A stretch of DNA of 64,000 nucleotides from NCBI RefSeq assembly GCF_000002995.4, contig NW_025062475.1:7940187-8004186 (forward strand), read 5' to 3'. Below are positions 26,331 through 38,600 of this stretch, in pieces. The stretch is from Brugia malayi. Taxonomy: Eukaryota > Nematoda > Chromadorea > Rhabditida > Onchocercidae. The stretch's first letter is position 1; every line of letters starts with the position of its first letter. Both the position numbers and the translations under genes were made by a program. Below the pieces are notes generated by a model. That model had not been told where the DNA came from, did no database searches, and saw only the letters and a list, made by a program, of their open reading frames with translations.

Positions 26331-29300
26331 TTTGAAATAGTCTTTGATTATATGACCTTATTAATTTTAAATTCTGAAAAAAAAAAAAAAAAAAAAAACT
26401 AACCATGATTCCAACTTACACGTCCACATCTACCATTCATTAATGAGCCGTCTATAAAGGTACCGGTTCTTTTAGCTATTCTCATTACTACTTGTTCGCC
26501 TTCTTTAAAATAATTTTTTATCTCATTAACCGGATCAGTAAGAAACATCTGCGTCTGGTACATGTCATCATCGTGTCCTTCTGCATCAATTAGAGTAGAA
26601 TCACTCACCAAATCATCTACAAAATTATAATTTTTAAAAGTACAACAAATGGTGAATGACGTTAAACCACAAGTTAAAACTAGACGATATAAAAATCTTA
26701 AGCTTTTTTGAACTTTGTTTTCATGAATTTTTAACAAATACATTATTGCCACAGTAAAGGGACACAAATTAAAATGAAACCAGGATGAATCTAAAACAAA
26801 CCTAGAACTGTCTTATTGTCAAAAAGTTCCATTTTATGTTCCGCTTCTGACATTATGTTTGGCTGAGTAGAGTGATGCTCAACATGTGTATGGACGTTCT
26901 GCTCGGGAAATGATTTTCTATAACCTTAAATTCACGAACTGAAAAGTATCAATAGAGAAATGAATTCCTATAAATAAAAAAATATTAAAAAAAAAGTGTT
27001 ATACCATTGATTCCACCCAATCCGCGTACAAAAAGCATTGAATTAGTTTGTTTTAAGCCTTCGTGACAGTCCTGAAATATGCTACATTAAGTTTATACCA
27101 ACGATGTAACTTCCTATGAAAGCCATTGAAATTTCACTATGTGAATCAGGATCTGATTAAGTAAATTAAGTCCATATTCTCAGCATACACTATAGCAGTA
27201 TCGATCAGCATTTGAGAAATAACACATTTAGACCGCTGTATTCCACATTTTACTAAACGAAGTTTTATGCAAAAATTTTCTTTATGTAAAAAGCAACGAG
27301 TAGTTCATTATAAGTTGAACCAACATAAATCAAAGCAAAGTCACCATCTCTTTCATTTTTTTCTTTTTTTGTTTTGGTTTTTAAAATTAACTCACTTGGG
27401 AACGATCAGTTGTAGAATCACTTGACACCACTGAGAAGATGTCATGTTCATGAGCAACCTTCAGTTTCGGTAATTTGGCGCGTTGCACAGCATTCTGGAT
27501 TCTACTAGCTTTGAAGGCCATTTTTAACTGCGCCTCATCAAGCATATCATCGTCATCATCGTCCTTAACAATCCGGAATGTTTTGAATTTAGATTAAAAT
27601 TGAAGGAAGATTTGATAACTTACAAAAGTCACGGTTGGCAGCAGCATTTTAGCTCTTCTTATAATTAAGTTTAAATGAACAGAATGCAATTTAAGAACAA
27701 AATTGACCGTTAATCCGTATTTGGTAAAGTGTGGCACTGTGAAAACCCAAGTGCCTGTTTCAGGACGATAATCTTTGAATTTTGCTCCCATTTTTGATGA
27801 AGCACGTTCTAGTTTTGCTCGATAGCCCAATTCTTCTAGCCGAAGAGGATCCTTCAAAATAAATTTTATGATTTATGTTGGTTGTTGAAAATTTTCTCAG
27901 AAACAAATTCATGCACTCTTTGTTTTTCTGTGTAGAGCAAAATTAAACGAAGATCATCAAAACATACCACGATATACTCCTTTGTTTTCTTATCGCGAGG
28001 CCAAACTCGGTCCAAACTAACTTCTGCAAACCGATTTAATTCCATTCCAACTGGTGGTTTACAATTATCATCAGGATAAACAATCACTTCGTGTTGACGG
28101 AAATGTACTACCTGAAACAAAGCTGACGGAAACAAATCTTTTTTCTGAATCACCTGAGTGCGTTGAAAAAATAATGAAAAGTCGAAACCTTATCCAAATT
28201 AACATTCTGCAAGTCAAATGGTCCGGGCCAGAAAACACTTCCGAAAGCCAGTCGACGTACTGTGAAGCCACTTTCAATATGACAGATACCGTTATTCTTC
28301 AGTGCCATTTCTGCCAGTTCCTCTAGAGATGGTTCGCATTCATAATCTTGCCTGTAATCAAAACTTCAGCTACTAATAAAGAGCTCTAAATATTTAGAGC
28401 AAGCTATAGACAGTATTAGAGAGATTTTGCATGCTGTACTTTTATTTTAGAAGTGCTGTTCATCTATACATTAAACTGAAAAAATCAAAGTACTGTGGAT
28501 TCTAAAAAAGAAATGAAAGGAACTTACCTTGTTAAAACTATGCCTGCTGGATGAATACTACGTACCGAAACATTTTCAGAAGAGGCATTGGCAGTACTCT
28601 TGTTAGTCATATTCAGTGAATTACTAATGCTCTCATCCTCGGAATAAGTCTAAATTGATAGTTAACAAAAATAGTTATTCTCTATCTATCCACAGAAATA
28701 TGATGACGTATTTACTGTCTAATTTAGAAAATTTTCAGAGTGAACACATAGAATATACCAATTACATACTGATAACCACCAGTTATAGTTACATGTTGAC
28801 TAGTCCGAAACGAACTAGAAACCCGATTTTTAGACTTTCTCATAATTATTGATGTGCTTTCAACTTACATGTAACAATTAATATCAGCGGACAATATGGC
28901 CCGAAAATAACTGAATGATTTCACAACTGCATTCTATTAAGAAAAATGAATAGCAGCATTTGAGTTACAGAAAGATGCACAAATAGTCCTGATCACTTTA
29001 ATAACTAATAAATAAATAAATAATATGATTAAAATAAACCAATGGCGGAGGAAATTCAGCAGGCCGCTGTAAGGAAGAGTGAGAATTGACAGTTGGTCGT
29101 CCTTCTTCAACTGTTGTTTTGTTTATTGATAAACTTTCCGAAGGTGGCAACATGAATGAAACGCCTATTTTCTGTCCCGTTGTTGTCAACTCGGTAGTAA
29201 CTGACCGCTACAAGTTTTGCAAGGATATCAGGCTAGTAAATCTTGATTTTTCTTTTAATTTATAACATCTATCTCAAAACAAAAACTTGCAGTATCTATC

Positions 29301-32300
29301 TTTGAAACTGCTCCAACTCGTGCATTATCGGTCGCTTCATTATCTCCACTAATTTGCGCCGCTGGTGGTGAAAAAGTTGCTGAATTGGTAGAATTTCGTC
29401 GATTCTCCTGCTGTAAATAATTCCATTCCCTTGTTTTCAGTAATTATTTATTGCTTTACAATAAGATGAATTATGGCTTTATAAGATGTGATAATCGTAA
29501 TAATCAATGTGACATCATATTCATATCCATAGAATAAAAAGATTATTGAATTTTTATCATACCACATATTTATGAAGAACACTGAGATCAAGTCGTTTCA
29601 CATTCGAGTTATACTTTGACTTCAATGACTGACTAGTATTTATTCCTAGAAAACTCGAAGGATCTACTGATGAAGATGAACCATTGGTACCACACGACCT
29701 GAAAGGTCATGTTTCGAGCAATTTGAAATTCTATGAATTCCAACTCTGACAACTTCAATTTAAATAAAAGGAAAGTATTTGGATATATTAATAGTATTTA
29801 TTCTGTGATCTAAATGTCGTCGCTATAAAGAACTTTATTATAGACTACCACAGCAAGAAAAAATACCTATTAATTGTGTTATCATGATTCAACGATGTGT
29901 TCATCCTATTAGTTCCTCTGAGACCAGGTGGCAAAAACATGGAGTGATATGTAAAATCGCCAATACTATCTCGGGATTTGGCTGAAGGTTTGATACGTGA
30001 TGCAGCAGCAGGTATTGAACCCAGTGCAAGTGGTCCACTCGGTGTTGTTGTCGTCACTGCACCTGCTTCTTTCTTTGAAGCCAAAAATCGAATTTGTCGT
30101 TCGATGCTATAAATAATAATTTACTTTCTCCATAAGTCAAGAAATAATCAAAAATAAGAAAAGGAATACGGAAAAAAGTTTGTCACGAACATTTTTGTAT
30201 AAAAAATAATAGTATCGATAATCAGTTTGTGACATATAATTTCGTATGCATAAACAAATATTTAACAAATCGGAAAAAAATACTACTTTAAATTATATGA
30301 ATCGTACTTACAAATACAGGAAATGAAAGGAAAAAGAAAATATAAACACTTCATTTAACCTGACTGGATTAGGAATATTTGATTTCTCTTGTGATTCAGT
30401 CGTTAAAAGTTTTAACAACGGATTATCACCGTAAGGACTTGATGCCAACTGTGCTTCAATTACTGCTTTCTCAATTTGCCACTGATTAAAATCGGCACCC
30501 AAAACGATGGGTACCGCTGACGATACACTGCTACCTGCTACTTGATACGCAGAACCGAAAACTGCAAAACATCGGAAATTTTAATTTCGTTTTTACAAAT
30601 TAGTAGAAAAACCTTATATATGAGTATGAATCTCACCAGGTTGCGTCGATGCAGAACCAAATAAGGAATTAGTTGGTTTCGCTGCAGATGAGCTGAATAG
30701 TGACGGTGCTGAGGAAGGAGCGGCTTGTCCAAAAAGACCACCAAAAGACAAAAAATATTAAAGCAGAAAGTTAAAAAACTTAAAAATTTCGACTGCACAA
30801 AACAATAATTTATTCTCAGAGTCAATAAAATGGCATTTTGTATTATATAGTACCTGTATTTGAACCAAATAATCCACCAGCCGTTGGCTTAGACCCAAAA
30901 AGTCCACCCGCTGATTGATTCCCTGGAAAAGAGCATATTTTTCTTTAAATCTCATCAACATAGAAAATAAAATTTCTAAATCTCTGAATTTATTTAAGAA
31001 TCTTAACAGTAGCTATTAATATATACCAAAGGGTGAAGCTGTGGACGTAGATGCACCGAAAGCACCAAAACTAGAAGTAGACGGTTTAGCACCAAAAAGA
31101 TTTGTCGAAGTAGTCGATACTGAAGGTTGCTGAAATCACTGAATAGTGAATTAAAAATGAATTTACAGTGTACTGCATAGAAGTAAATAACATAAGATTC
31201 TTCCTAAACATTTATTAAATGAAGTTAATAAACTCAAGGAAAACCTTGCATTCAGTAGGATGAAATTTATACAAATCACAATTTTAAAACAACAGAATGA
31301 AATATTTTCTCACCGTGCTGTTACCAAATGTAAATGGGTTTGACGAGGATGTAGCAGTGCTAAAAGCTGGTCCACTAAAAAGTGACGAACTCTGAGTACC
31401 AAAACCCTGGAATTATCTAAGCAAAAATTCTTAAATAAAAATGAAATAAACAACGAAACATAATCAGAATTAAATTCTTGGAAGCAAAAGAATGAGGAGT
31501 AAAGAGAAGTTGCATAAATTTATAATTGAACTTTATTTAAGCAAGTGGTCGTGCTTGCTGTGTTGTAATTATACTTAGCTTTGGTCAGTTTTAGAAAAAT
31601 TTTTAGCAAGATATGAAAAACTAAATTACAAATGAAAATGGCAAGACTATATAAAACTAGGATTAATGGATAATAAATGCAACAAGGGAGTACTTAACTA
31701 TGATAAAAAACGAACAGATCTTAACGATACATTGCTTCAAGTCTTTCGCAAATAAGTATTCGTAGCATTTAGTCAAATTCATCATATGACTTTAACACCA
31801 AAATATTCTAAAGAAGGATGCCTAGGTTCTGAACAAAATTATCGTTTATAGTACTGCAATTATTACAGTTAAAAGAGTATTCTTGTTGACGGAAACAAAT
31901 TAAAAGTAGTGGGAAACCAAAACAAGAGCAGATAAAAAGCAAACGAATCAAACCGTCGTTGATTTAGTGCCAAATAATCCTGTACTGGTCTGAGTCTGTC
32001 CAAATGGTGATGTTGTGGAGGAAGAACCAAACAGTCCTCCAGTTGCTGGTTTATTGCCGAAAATCGATGTGGCAGTTGTTGGAGTTCCAAACAGCAAAGA
32101 TGAGGTCGTGGTTGTAGCACCAAAACCAGTCGAGGCTAAGAAGAAAGTTTATTATAAATTACCACTAAAATAAAGTCGTTTGTGAACTCACTTTGCTTAA
32201 TTAAGTATTACGCATTTGTGTAACTGACGAGAAATCAGATCTCTCATTGAGATACTTAAAGCATTAACTACCGAATGTTAGTAAAAAAATAAACTGGATG

Positions 32301-33751
32301 CTAATCAAAATAAAAGAACTCACAGCTTCCAAACAGTGGTTTACTTTGTCCAAAAACTGAAGATTGTGCTGTAGTAGTGCTAGAACCAAACAACGAGGAA
32401 GATGGTTGTGAAGTTTGACCGAATACCAAACCACCACTCTGAGGGCCTTTTCTATTCGCTAAGTAATCTTCACATCTCAGCTCCTATGTAAATTATAAAT
32501 CGGAATATTCAATTTCTATTCATTTTAACTTAATTTCTATACATTTTACTTTGATTACTCTTCAAAATAGATACGCATGTTATGCTGCAGAATCTCCACG
32601 TATGTTCTAAAATCAATGTAATGATGTCGACAAATGTATAAGAATGAATGGGTCGAGAACAAAAGTATCTTCATTAGCGTTTGAAAACCAAAAAAGCACT
32701 AAATATAGACCTCCAAACTTTTAGTTTCATACTGTTTCATGGCAGTGATGCACATGTGTTTCGTACTGATCGTTTGATTTGTACCATTACGAAGCATAGT
32801 ATCTGTGGATGTGGGAGGTTCAAATTTAAGAGTTGTGCCCGATATATTTGATGCTGCAATAATTCTAGCAACTTTTTAAGGATAACAAACGCACATCAAG
32901 TTTCTCCGGCTCCTGGAGATAAAAGTTAAATAAATGGCTAATAATTAAAAGGCTAATAATTAAATGATCCCATACTTCCGAAACTTGATCCGAAAACACC
33001 GCCAGTCTGTTGTGTCGACTGAGCCGAACCAAACAGTGATGTGGTACCAGCGAAACTCGTCGATTGCGTTGTTGACGATGCACCAAAAAGTGGTTTTGAT
33101 TGACCAAATATTGATGTTGAAGCAGAGGAAGCCGGTTGCGCACTTCCTAAAACTGTTTTAATTCAGGAGATTAACATATCTTATATATGAATCAAGTTTA
33201 ATTTCATTTCATAACTTTAAAACTTTTTTTGGTTTTTTTTTTCTTTTTTTTTTTTTTAGACCTAATGAAATCAACCGGACCGAAAAGTGATGTCGACTGT
33301 CCAGGAGAACCGAAAATAGATTTCTGTCCGAATAAGCCCGTACTCTGGGTGGTTGTCTGCGTCCCAAATCCTGTTGTTGGTCGATTAGTGGATGACCCAA
33401 ACAACGAGCTACCTGCTACAATGAGAATATTGGATTACAATATTAGCAATATAATGCACAGAAGATACAACTTCAGCAATATAAAGTACTTGTTCACTTA
33501 ACAAGAGGATTTATAAGATTGAAACATGCTGATAAAGTATTTATAGAAAATTAGTGTCAAACAGAAACAGGGCTAAAGAAACACTGTGTCAGCACAGGTA
33601 GCCTTTATTCCAATTGGCATCATCTTTTTGATTTCTCCCGAAAAGACAATGATAGTAAGTTTCCTCAGGAAAATGGAATTTCGAAAATCGGATGGAACTT
33701 ACCACCAAATGCAGATGTATTGGATGAACCGAAAGGTGATTTACCAAACAT
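22067..33751 (-). CDS. NUP98: Nuclear pore protein precursor NUP98-NUP96
   Basis: This single precursor self-cleaves into NUP98 (FG-repeat transport barrier, mRNA export) and NUP96 (core of the Y-complex scaffold). It starts [11 protein letters not shown] at 33751, 17 nt after a TGCAG acceptor. From 33.7 to about 29 kb, many exons encode GLFG/FG repeats (for example [12 protein letters not shown]). A GLEBS motif for RAE1 binding lies at 32.85-32.43 kb. The autoproteolytic domain spans about 28.35-27.7 kb (blocks [58 protein letters not shown]). An acidic linker then leads into the helical NUP96 part (27.5-22.1 kb), with [20 protein letters not shown] near 22.75 kb and [14 protein letters not shown] near 22.38 kb. 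The last exon ends [13 protein letters not shown] at 22067. The C. elegans orthologue is npp-10. Order and identity are firm; exact exon borders in the NUP96 half are only partly resolved. Confidence 0.9.
26172..26398. repeat. T18 - (TA)36 - A22 repeat cluster in a NUP98-NUP96 intron
   Basis: A T18 run (26172-26189), a perfect TA dinucleotide tract (26255-26327, about 36 units) and an A22 run (26377-26398) lie within 230 bp. They sit in an intron just 3' (in transcript sense) of the exon that starts the NUP96 half near 26.4 kb. The two homopolymers are complementary, and the TA tract is self-complementary. Confidence 0.85.
27705..27740 (-). other. NUP98 autoproteolysis site, His-Phe/Thr variant
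   Basis: The coding sequence reads VPHFTKYGL. By homology with NUP98 (peptidase family S59), cleavage falls after His-Phe. The residue that follows, normally Ser in the well-studied vertebrate and yeast proteins, is Thr here (codon ACC, minus strand 27725-27723). Confidence 0.75.
32430..32855 (-). other. GLEBS motif of NUP98 (RAE1/GLE2-binding)
   Basis: Two exons, joined between 32711 and 32483, encode [35 protein letters not shown] and [15 protein letters not shown]. This is a close match to the GLEBS segment of animal NUP98, which recruits the export factor RAE1/Gle2. It interrupts the FG repeats at the usual place. Confidence 0.85.
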
Positions 33752-35043
33752 TTCGGAATGAACGAATACTGCACAGTGGAAATGGTCTACGATCAGTGTG
33801 TATTGAAACACGGGCAACACAAACCTGGAAAGATAGCAAGATAATCACTGCAGAACCCACTACAAGTGACCTTTAACCTAAGAAGCACATGAGATAGAGC
33901 TCCTCCTCCGCATCCCAAACATTCACCAATAATCTTAACAAAAATATGAAATGTTGACAGAGTGCCAAAATGAACCTCTTCGCGCCAATTTAAGTGATTA
34001 CAAATACGATGTACTTGCAGTAGCGACATCCGTATTGTTTCTGTAGTCAATAGTCAATGGCCTTGTAATCCTTGCAATTGCCTTATTTTATTCTCACAAA
34101 TGAGCTAACCATCCGGTTTACCGGTTTACCGGTTTATCGTACTAACACATCCACAGCTATATGTGTGTTTTATGCGGAATAGATCTGGGTATATTCGAAT
34201 TTGCATGAATTTGGTAAGTTACTCTGATCTTTTTTATATTTATTTTAGAGATTGGATTATACTCAACTTTATGATTAGTTACTAAATAATATATACAAAA
34301 GATGTTTAAGAAATAATATCGATTAGCTGATCGCCCGATCTGTTAGCTTTTAAATTTCCAACACTTTTTTTAAAAATTTCCTTGTTGCAAAAGAAAATCA
34401 TATATAATTCTTAATCCTTATTTAAACCAATGCTTAAGATTTTTTTATAAAACGAATCAAATATAATTTAAATTTATCGTTTTCCAGAGCTTTTTTATGC
34501 ATCTTCAATTAAGTGACCATTATTGCCACTCAATTTTGTTAGTTTAAGTTCATTTTACATTTTATTTGCGCATGCAATGTTGTGAAATGGCTTACAATTA
34601 TTCCTTAGCAAACTTCAATTTTCAAAATAATTAATAGTTTTATAGGATTCCGGGCTAAGAATAAAACTATATTTTGAATAACAAAAATTAAAACATCTGC
34701 TGAGATTAAGAATCTATGCAAAAGCTACAAGTTGTTAAGCCATTTTTTTAGAAAATATTTTTGCATATGGACAAAATTCTTATTCAAAATTTTTCTGTAA
34801 AGCGGGAAAGCATGGATAAAGTTTTCTTTTGAAAAGTTTTTCGACATCTAGGATGAGATATCAACTCAAATTGGCAAAGAAATTGGTTACGAAATATGTT
34901 AAAATCTGTTTTAATCATATCAAAAGCAGCAATAAAATTTGAAAAACATTGTTCAAATTATTTGTGGATGTACAGGAAAAGCAGCTGAGAATTGTGTATT
35001 AAGGTGCAAATATGCAATAGTTTATTATTATCACTATTTATTG
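33752..35043. other. Intercistronic region upstream of NUP98
   Basis: About 1.3 kb between the small secreted-peptide stop and NUP98. It contains three tandem 8-bp units, CCGGTTTA, at 34113-34136. The NUP98 leader acceptor is at 33769. A plus-strand ORF at 34939-35142 is the antisense shadow of the peptide gene's second exon; another at 33586-33876 overlaps NUP98 exon 1 and is also a shadow. Confidence 0.5.
34113..34136 (+). repeat. Three tandem CCGGTTTA units
   Basis: Three exact head-to-tail copies of an 8-bp unit, about 360-385 bp upstream of the NUP98 ATG, in otherwise AT-rich DNA. This could be a factor-binding cluster or a replication-slippage product. Confidence 0.6.
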
Positions 35044-35633
35044 TTAATCGTAACTGATTTGTTTCATTTGATTTATGAAACTTCGACAGACTTTTTCTGG
35101 ATCCGCTTCTATCTGTATACGTATTGGATAGCTGTCACATAAAACAGTACGAAATGGTGGTTCCCAAATATCTTCCGGCCGACGAAACCGGACGTAGTCT
35201 GAAATTTCAAATCTTTCATCAATAAAGGAATTTAAAATACACTAATTATGCTAACCTTCCTGATATGGAATAGCTATGTTCTTTTATGGTCTTATGATAT
35301 TTTGAATTCTTCTGGATAATGTGTTTTAACAACACTGAAATGTATGTAAGGGGATTAACTTTTTAAATGGAATGTTCAAAGTATCATTTCCATCCAGTGC
35401 GACTTGAATAAATATACGCTAGTGTAGAGGAATTTATTGAAATAGTTAACTTTCAGTTACTTTACTATTAGAATAACTAATTCTAAAACCATATTTCTTT
35501 TTATACTTTTTTTAAAAATGAAATTACTTCCACTTCCGAAAATATATGCATCGGTAACAGCAGCTAATGCCATAAACAGAAAGGCATAAAATGTGATAAA
35601 GAGATTTATGATGGTCCGATTTTGCCACATCAT
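35044..35633 (-). CDS. Small secreted protein, 86 aa, unknown function
   Basis: Two exons, 35633-35528 and 35198-35044, join in phase 1 through a GTAATT donor and a strong AAATTTCAG acceptor to give 86 residues. The start is 11 nt after a GGTTTCAG acceptor, with an in-frame TAA upstream. The N-terminus (MMWQNRTIINLFITFYAFLF...) is a clear signal peptide, with likely cleavage after AAVTDA. The mature part is about 57 residues and begins YIFGSGNYVRFRRPEDIW. It contains a dibasic Arg-Arg, a conserved-looking EPPFRTVLCDSYPIRIQ block and two cysteines able to form one disulfide. It could be a peptide hormone or neuropeptide-like precursor, or a small excreted protein. No family is recognised. It lies about 1.3 kb upstream of NUP98 on the same strand. 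Confidence 0.6.
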
Positions 35634-35644
35634 TGTATTTCCAC

Positions 35645-38600
35645 CTGAAACCTTGGAAAATTACTTTTTATGACAACAAAATCATGAACCTAAATTGCTA
35701 AAGAATAGGCGTCGCCTCAAAAAACTTTGTTATTCTGAACAACAATTGTCTTTCAATCTAATTTTATACCAGCATAGTAGGAAAGATAGGAAAGGTCGAG
35801 ATGATGCACGCCTCGTTTACTTCTTTATGTAACGCATTCTCTGCAAGCATGGGGTTAGTTCGAAACATTTAATTTTTAATAACTTTAATTGATCTACAGG
35901 GGTAAAAGATTCTTTTGTCATTTCCTCTTTATCTTTTTCTAATTCTCTGTAGTCTTACTCAATTAGTTATTAAAATTCATGAAGCTAATAAAACTCTTAA
36001 AATAATGTCAAATTTACGTGATATGCGAAGCAATCTAAAAATAGAGAAACAGTATTGTCAAATTTGTTTGAATAATATCAGATAATCACCAAATTAATTA
36101 CATCAAAATCATTTCGTTTAGTTGATAATTCTATCAAATCACTTCTTAATAAATATCCATAAACTAAGTTGCCTTATATTTATTCTCCGATTTATTCTAG
36201 TATCAAAAATGTTCCAACTGCAAGGAAATTTTAGGAGACTGCAAAATTCATTTGTTACTTCGATTTGCTGGCTCTCCCATAAAAGAAGCCACAAAACAAA
36301 TTCTCGTCAGAATTATTCATCAAGCCAGTTTTAAATCAAAACTGAGTAATCTTATGAAAAACATTTTTATTTCCAAATTTTTTACTCCAAATGAATTGCT
36401 GTCCATACTGTAATTGTAAAGAAAAAATTTCAAAAAAAATTGAATTCAAAGGAAGCGAAAAAACTGAGAATCGAATTAGAATTTGAAATACTTGAAATTT
36501 TTTATCAAACTTTTAAAGCTTAAAATGAAGGGAAGAACGAGTGGATGCGAAATGAGAGGAAAAGAGCCTACTTCATGCTTCCTACTGAAGATTTTAAATC
36601 CACTTAAAATAAATACTGACTGGCTTTATAACCGATGTTGACATTAAACATCAGTGGTGAGAAATGATAATCGAAAATATTTCCCTCATTCGACATCAGA
36701 AAGGAGAAGAGAAAACGAACTCCTGGGAAGTAATCAGAAGTATGGACATTTCTCTAATGTATGTATGATCACTAGTTAATATTTATGAAGGAGAAGAAAG
36801 TATTCAATTTCCAACAATGATGGCAATACAAATAAATGCAATTTTTTTGGATGAAAATTGAACTTAATGATTCCTTAAATTCTATAATATGACTCGAGTC
36901 TTTAGAATTACAAAAATTGTAAATCTTTTAGCTGTGAAAAATATGCGATGAAGTTTTCATTTATTTCCACTTTTTTTAAAAAATATAGCTCGAAGTAAAG
37001 GTATAATAATTTCCATGTTAGGTCTATCTTAAATCTCTGAATTTTATTGAATAAGAATTAACGATTTTGATAATAAGGTCATATGCAATAGTGAATATCG
37101 CAAAAAACGTTCTCATAAAGTAAAGGATTAAAATTGTGGATGAGAACAGCACAACATTAAGAATTTTTGGCCTCAACAAAAAATTTTGTACTCTAAATTT
37201 TGTTGAATTTATGATAATTATTCAGAAGACTTCATTTGGATAGGAGGAGACTCAACCACTTAGAGTCATATGATTTATTATTGTTATGAGATCGACAGCA
37301 GTGATTTCAGATGTTGACAATCTCATTGTCGATTTTCAGCCGACTAGTAGTCAGTAATTGTTTATTTAATTTCCTTTACGGATTAATTTCCTCAAGATTC
37401 AGGACGTTAAGATTGAGGAATAATAAAGATTTGGAAAATTGAAAAAAGTCAATTCTAAGAGTCAAATGTCAAAATCAAACCAAGCTACACTATTATCTCA
37501 GTGTTAGTGTATCTATCTTTGTTTATACTTGTCGAGAAATCACAGGTCTTTATTTGAACGTATTTCAGTTTAGGAGTTGCTACAGACGAATGTTTTGATG
37601 AGAAGTTTGTCACACAACAACTTTGACACACAAATGTTAATCTACAGCAACAATATACTGATAATTTCGTTTTGTAGATTTGAAAATCTACGAAGAGGAA
37701 GAAATAAATAAAGATTTAAATGAATGGAGCTGGACAAGAACGTGAAGCAGCCAAGCTTGTTGATTCTCAAGAATTTCCCAACAGTAGGCGTCAGTTCCTA
37801 TATAGTAAGCATTAACTTATAACAAGGAGCATGATTTATGATGAGAAGCGGACATGCCGCAAGGCAGTCAGCTGAACAAAGAACCGTTAACCTTGTCAAA
37901 TTCAAGTTAGTGTGAAACCGACAAACGTCAAAGGAAGTCAATTAAATAAGGAGGTTAGTATCCTTATAAACAATCTAATTGGAAACAATTTCAACTCATA
38001 TTCTGCTAATAAATTGTAACAATGCAAATAATTTCAGATACAATTGAAAGATGAATAATGTATAAATGATTTTTTATATGTGATCGTGAGATTGAACATA
38101 TGTGTAAATAATGTTCGATTAAGACAATCTTTAGTCTTACAATTTAATACAATTTTATTTCCACATATATTATATTTGGTTCTTCCCGATAAGACTAACC
38201 AGTGAATTCCAAAACAATGCTAGCAAATATTTCTAATCAAATGCTCAACTATTTTTTATTGCACATATGAACACTAAATGTTGATCACTAATCTCAAATG
38301 ATGCGTACTGTACTACGCTATGAATGATATCCACTTCATATATTAATTATACTTTCTTTTTGTCCTTGGATCACGTACTCTCGACTTCCGTGTTGAAATA
38401 TTTGAAATGCCTATATGAGATTTATCTGAATTCATTCTAAACTGAATGAAAATTCTAAGATGAGGTGAAAAAAAAATGAATTTTAGAAATAATTATATGG
38501 GCTTTGTATGAGTCAGTAATTGAAATTGATTGTAGTCAGTAAATAAAGTTTCGTGAAAATAATATCTTTCTTCTCTTTTCATATTATAATCAAAATGGAC

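Noticed and set aside
26130..26402. 90-codon ORF rich in Ile-Tyr
   Set aside because: Created by the TA tract and flanking homopolymers inside a NUP98-NUP96 intron.
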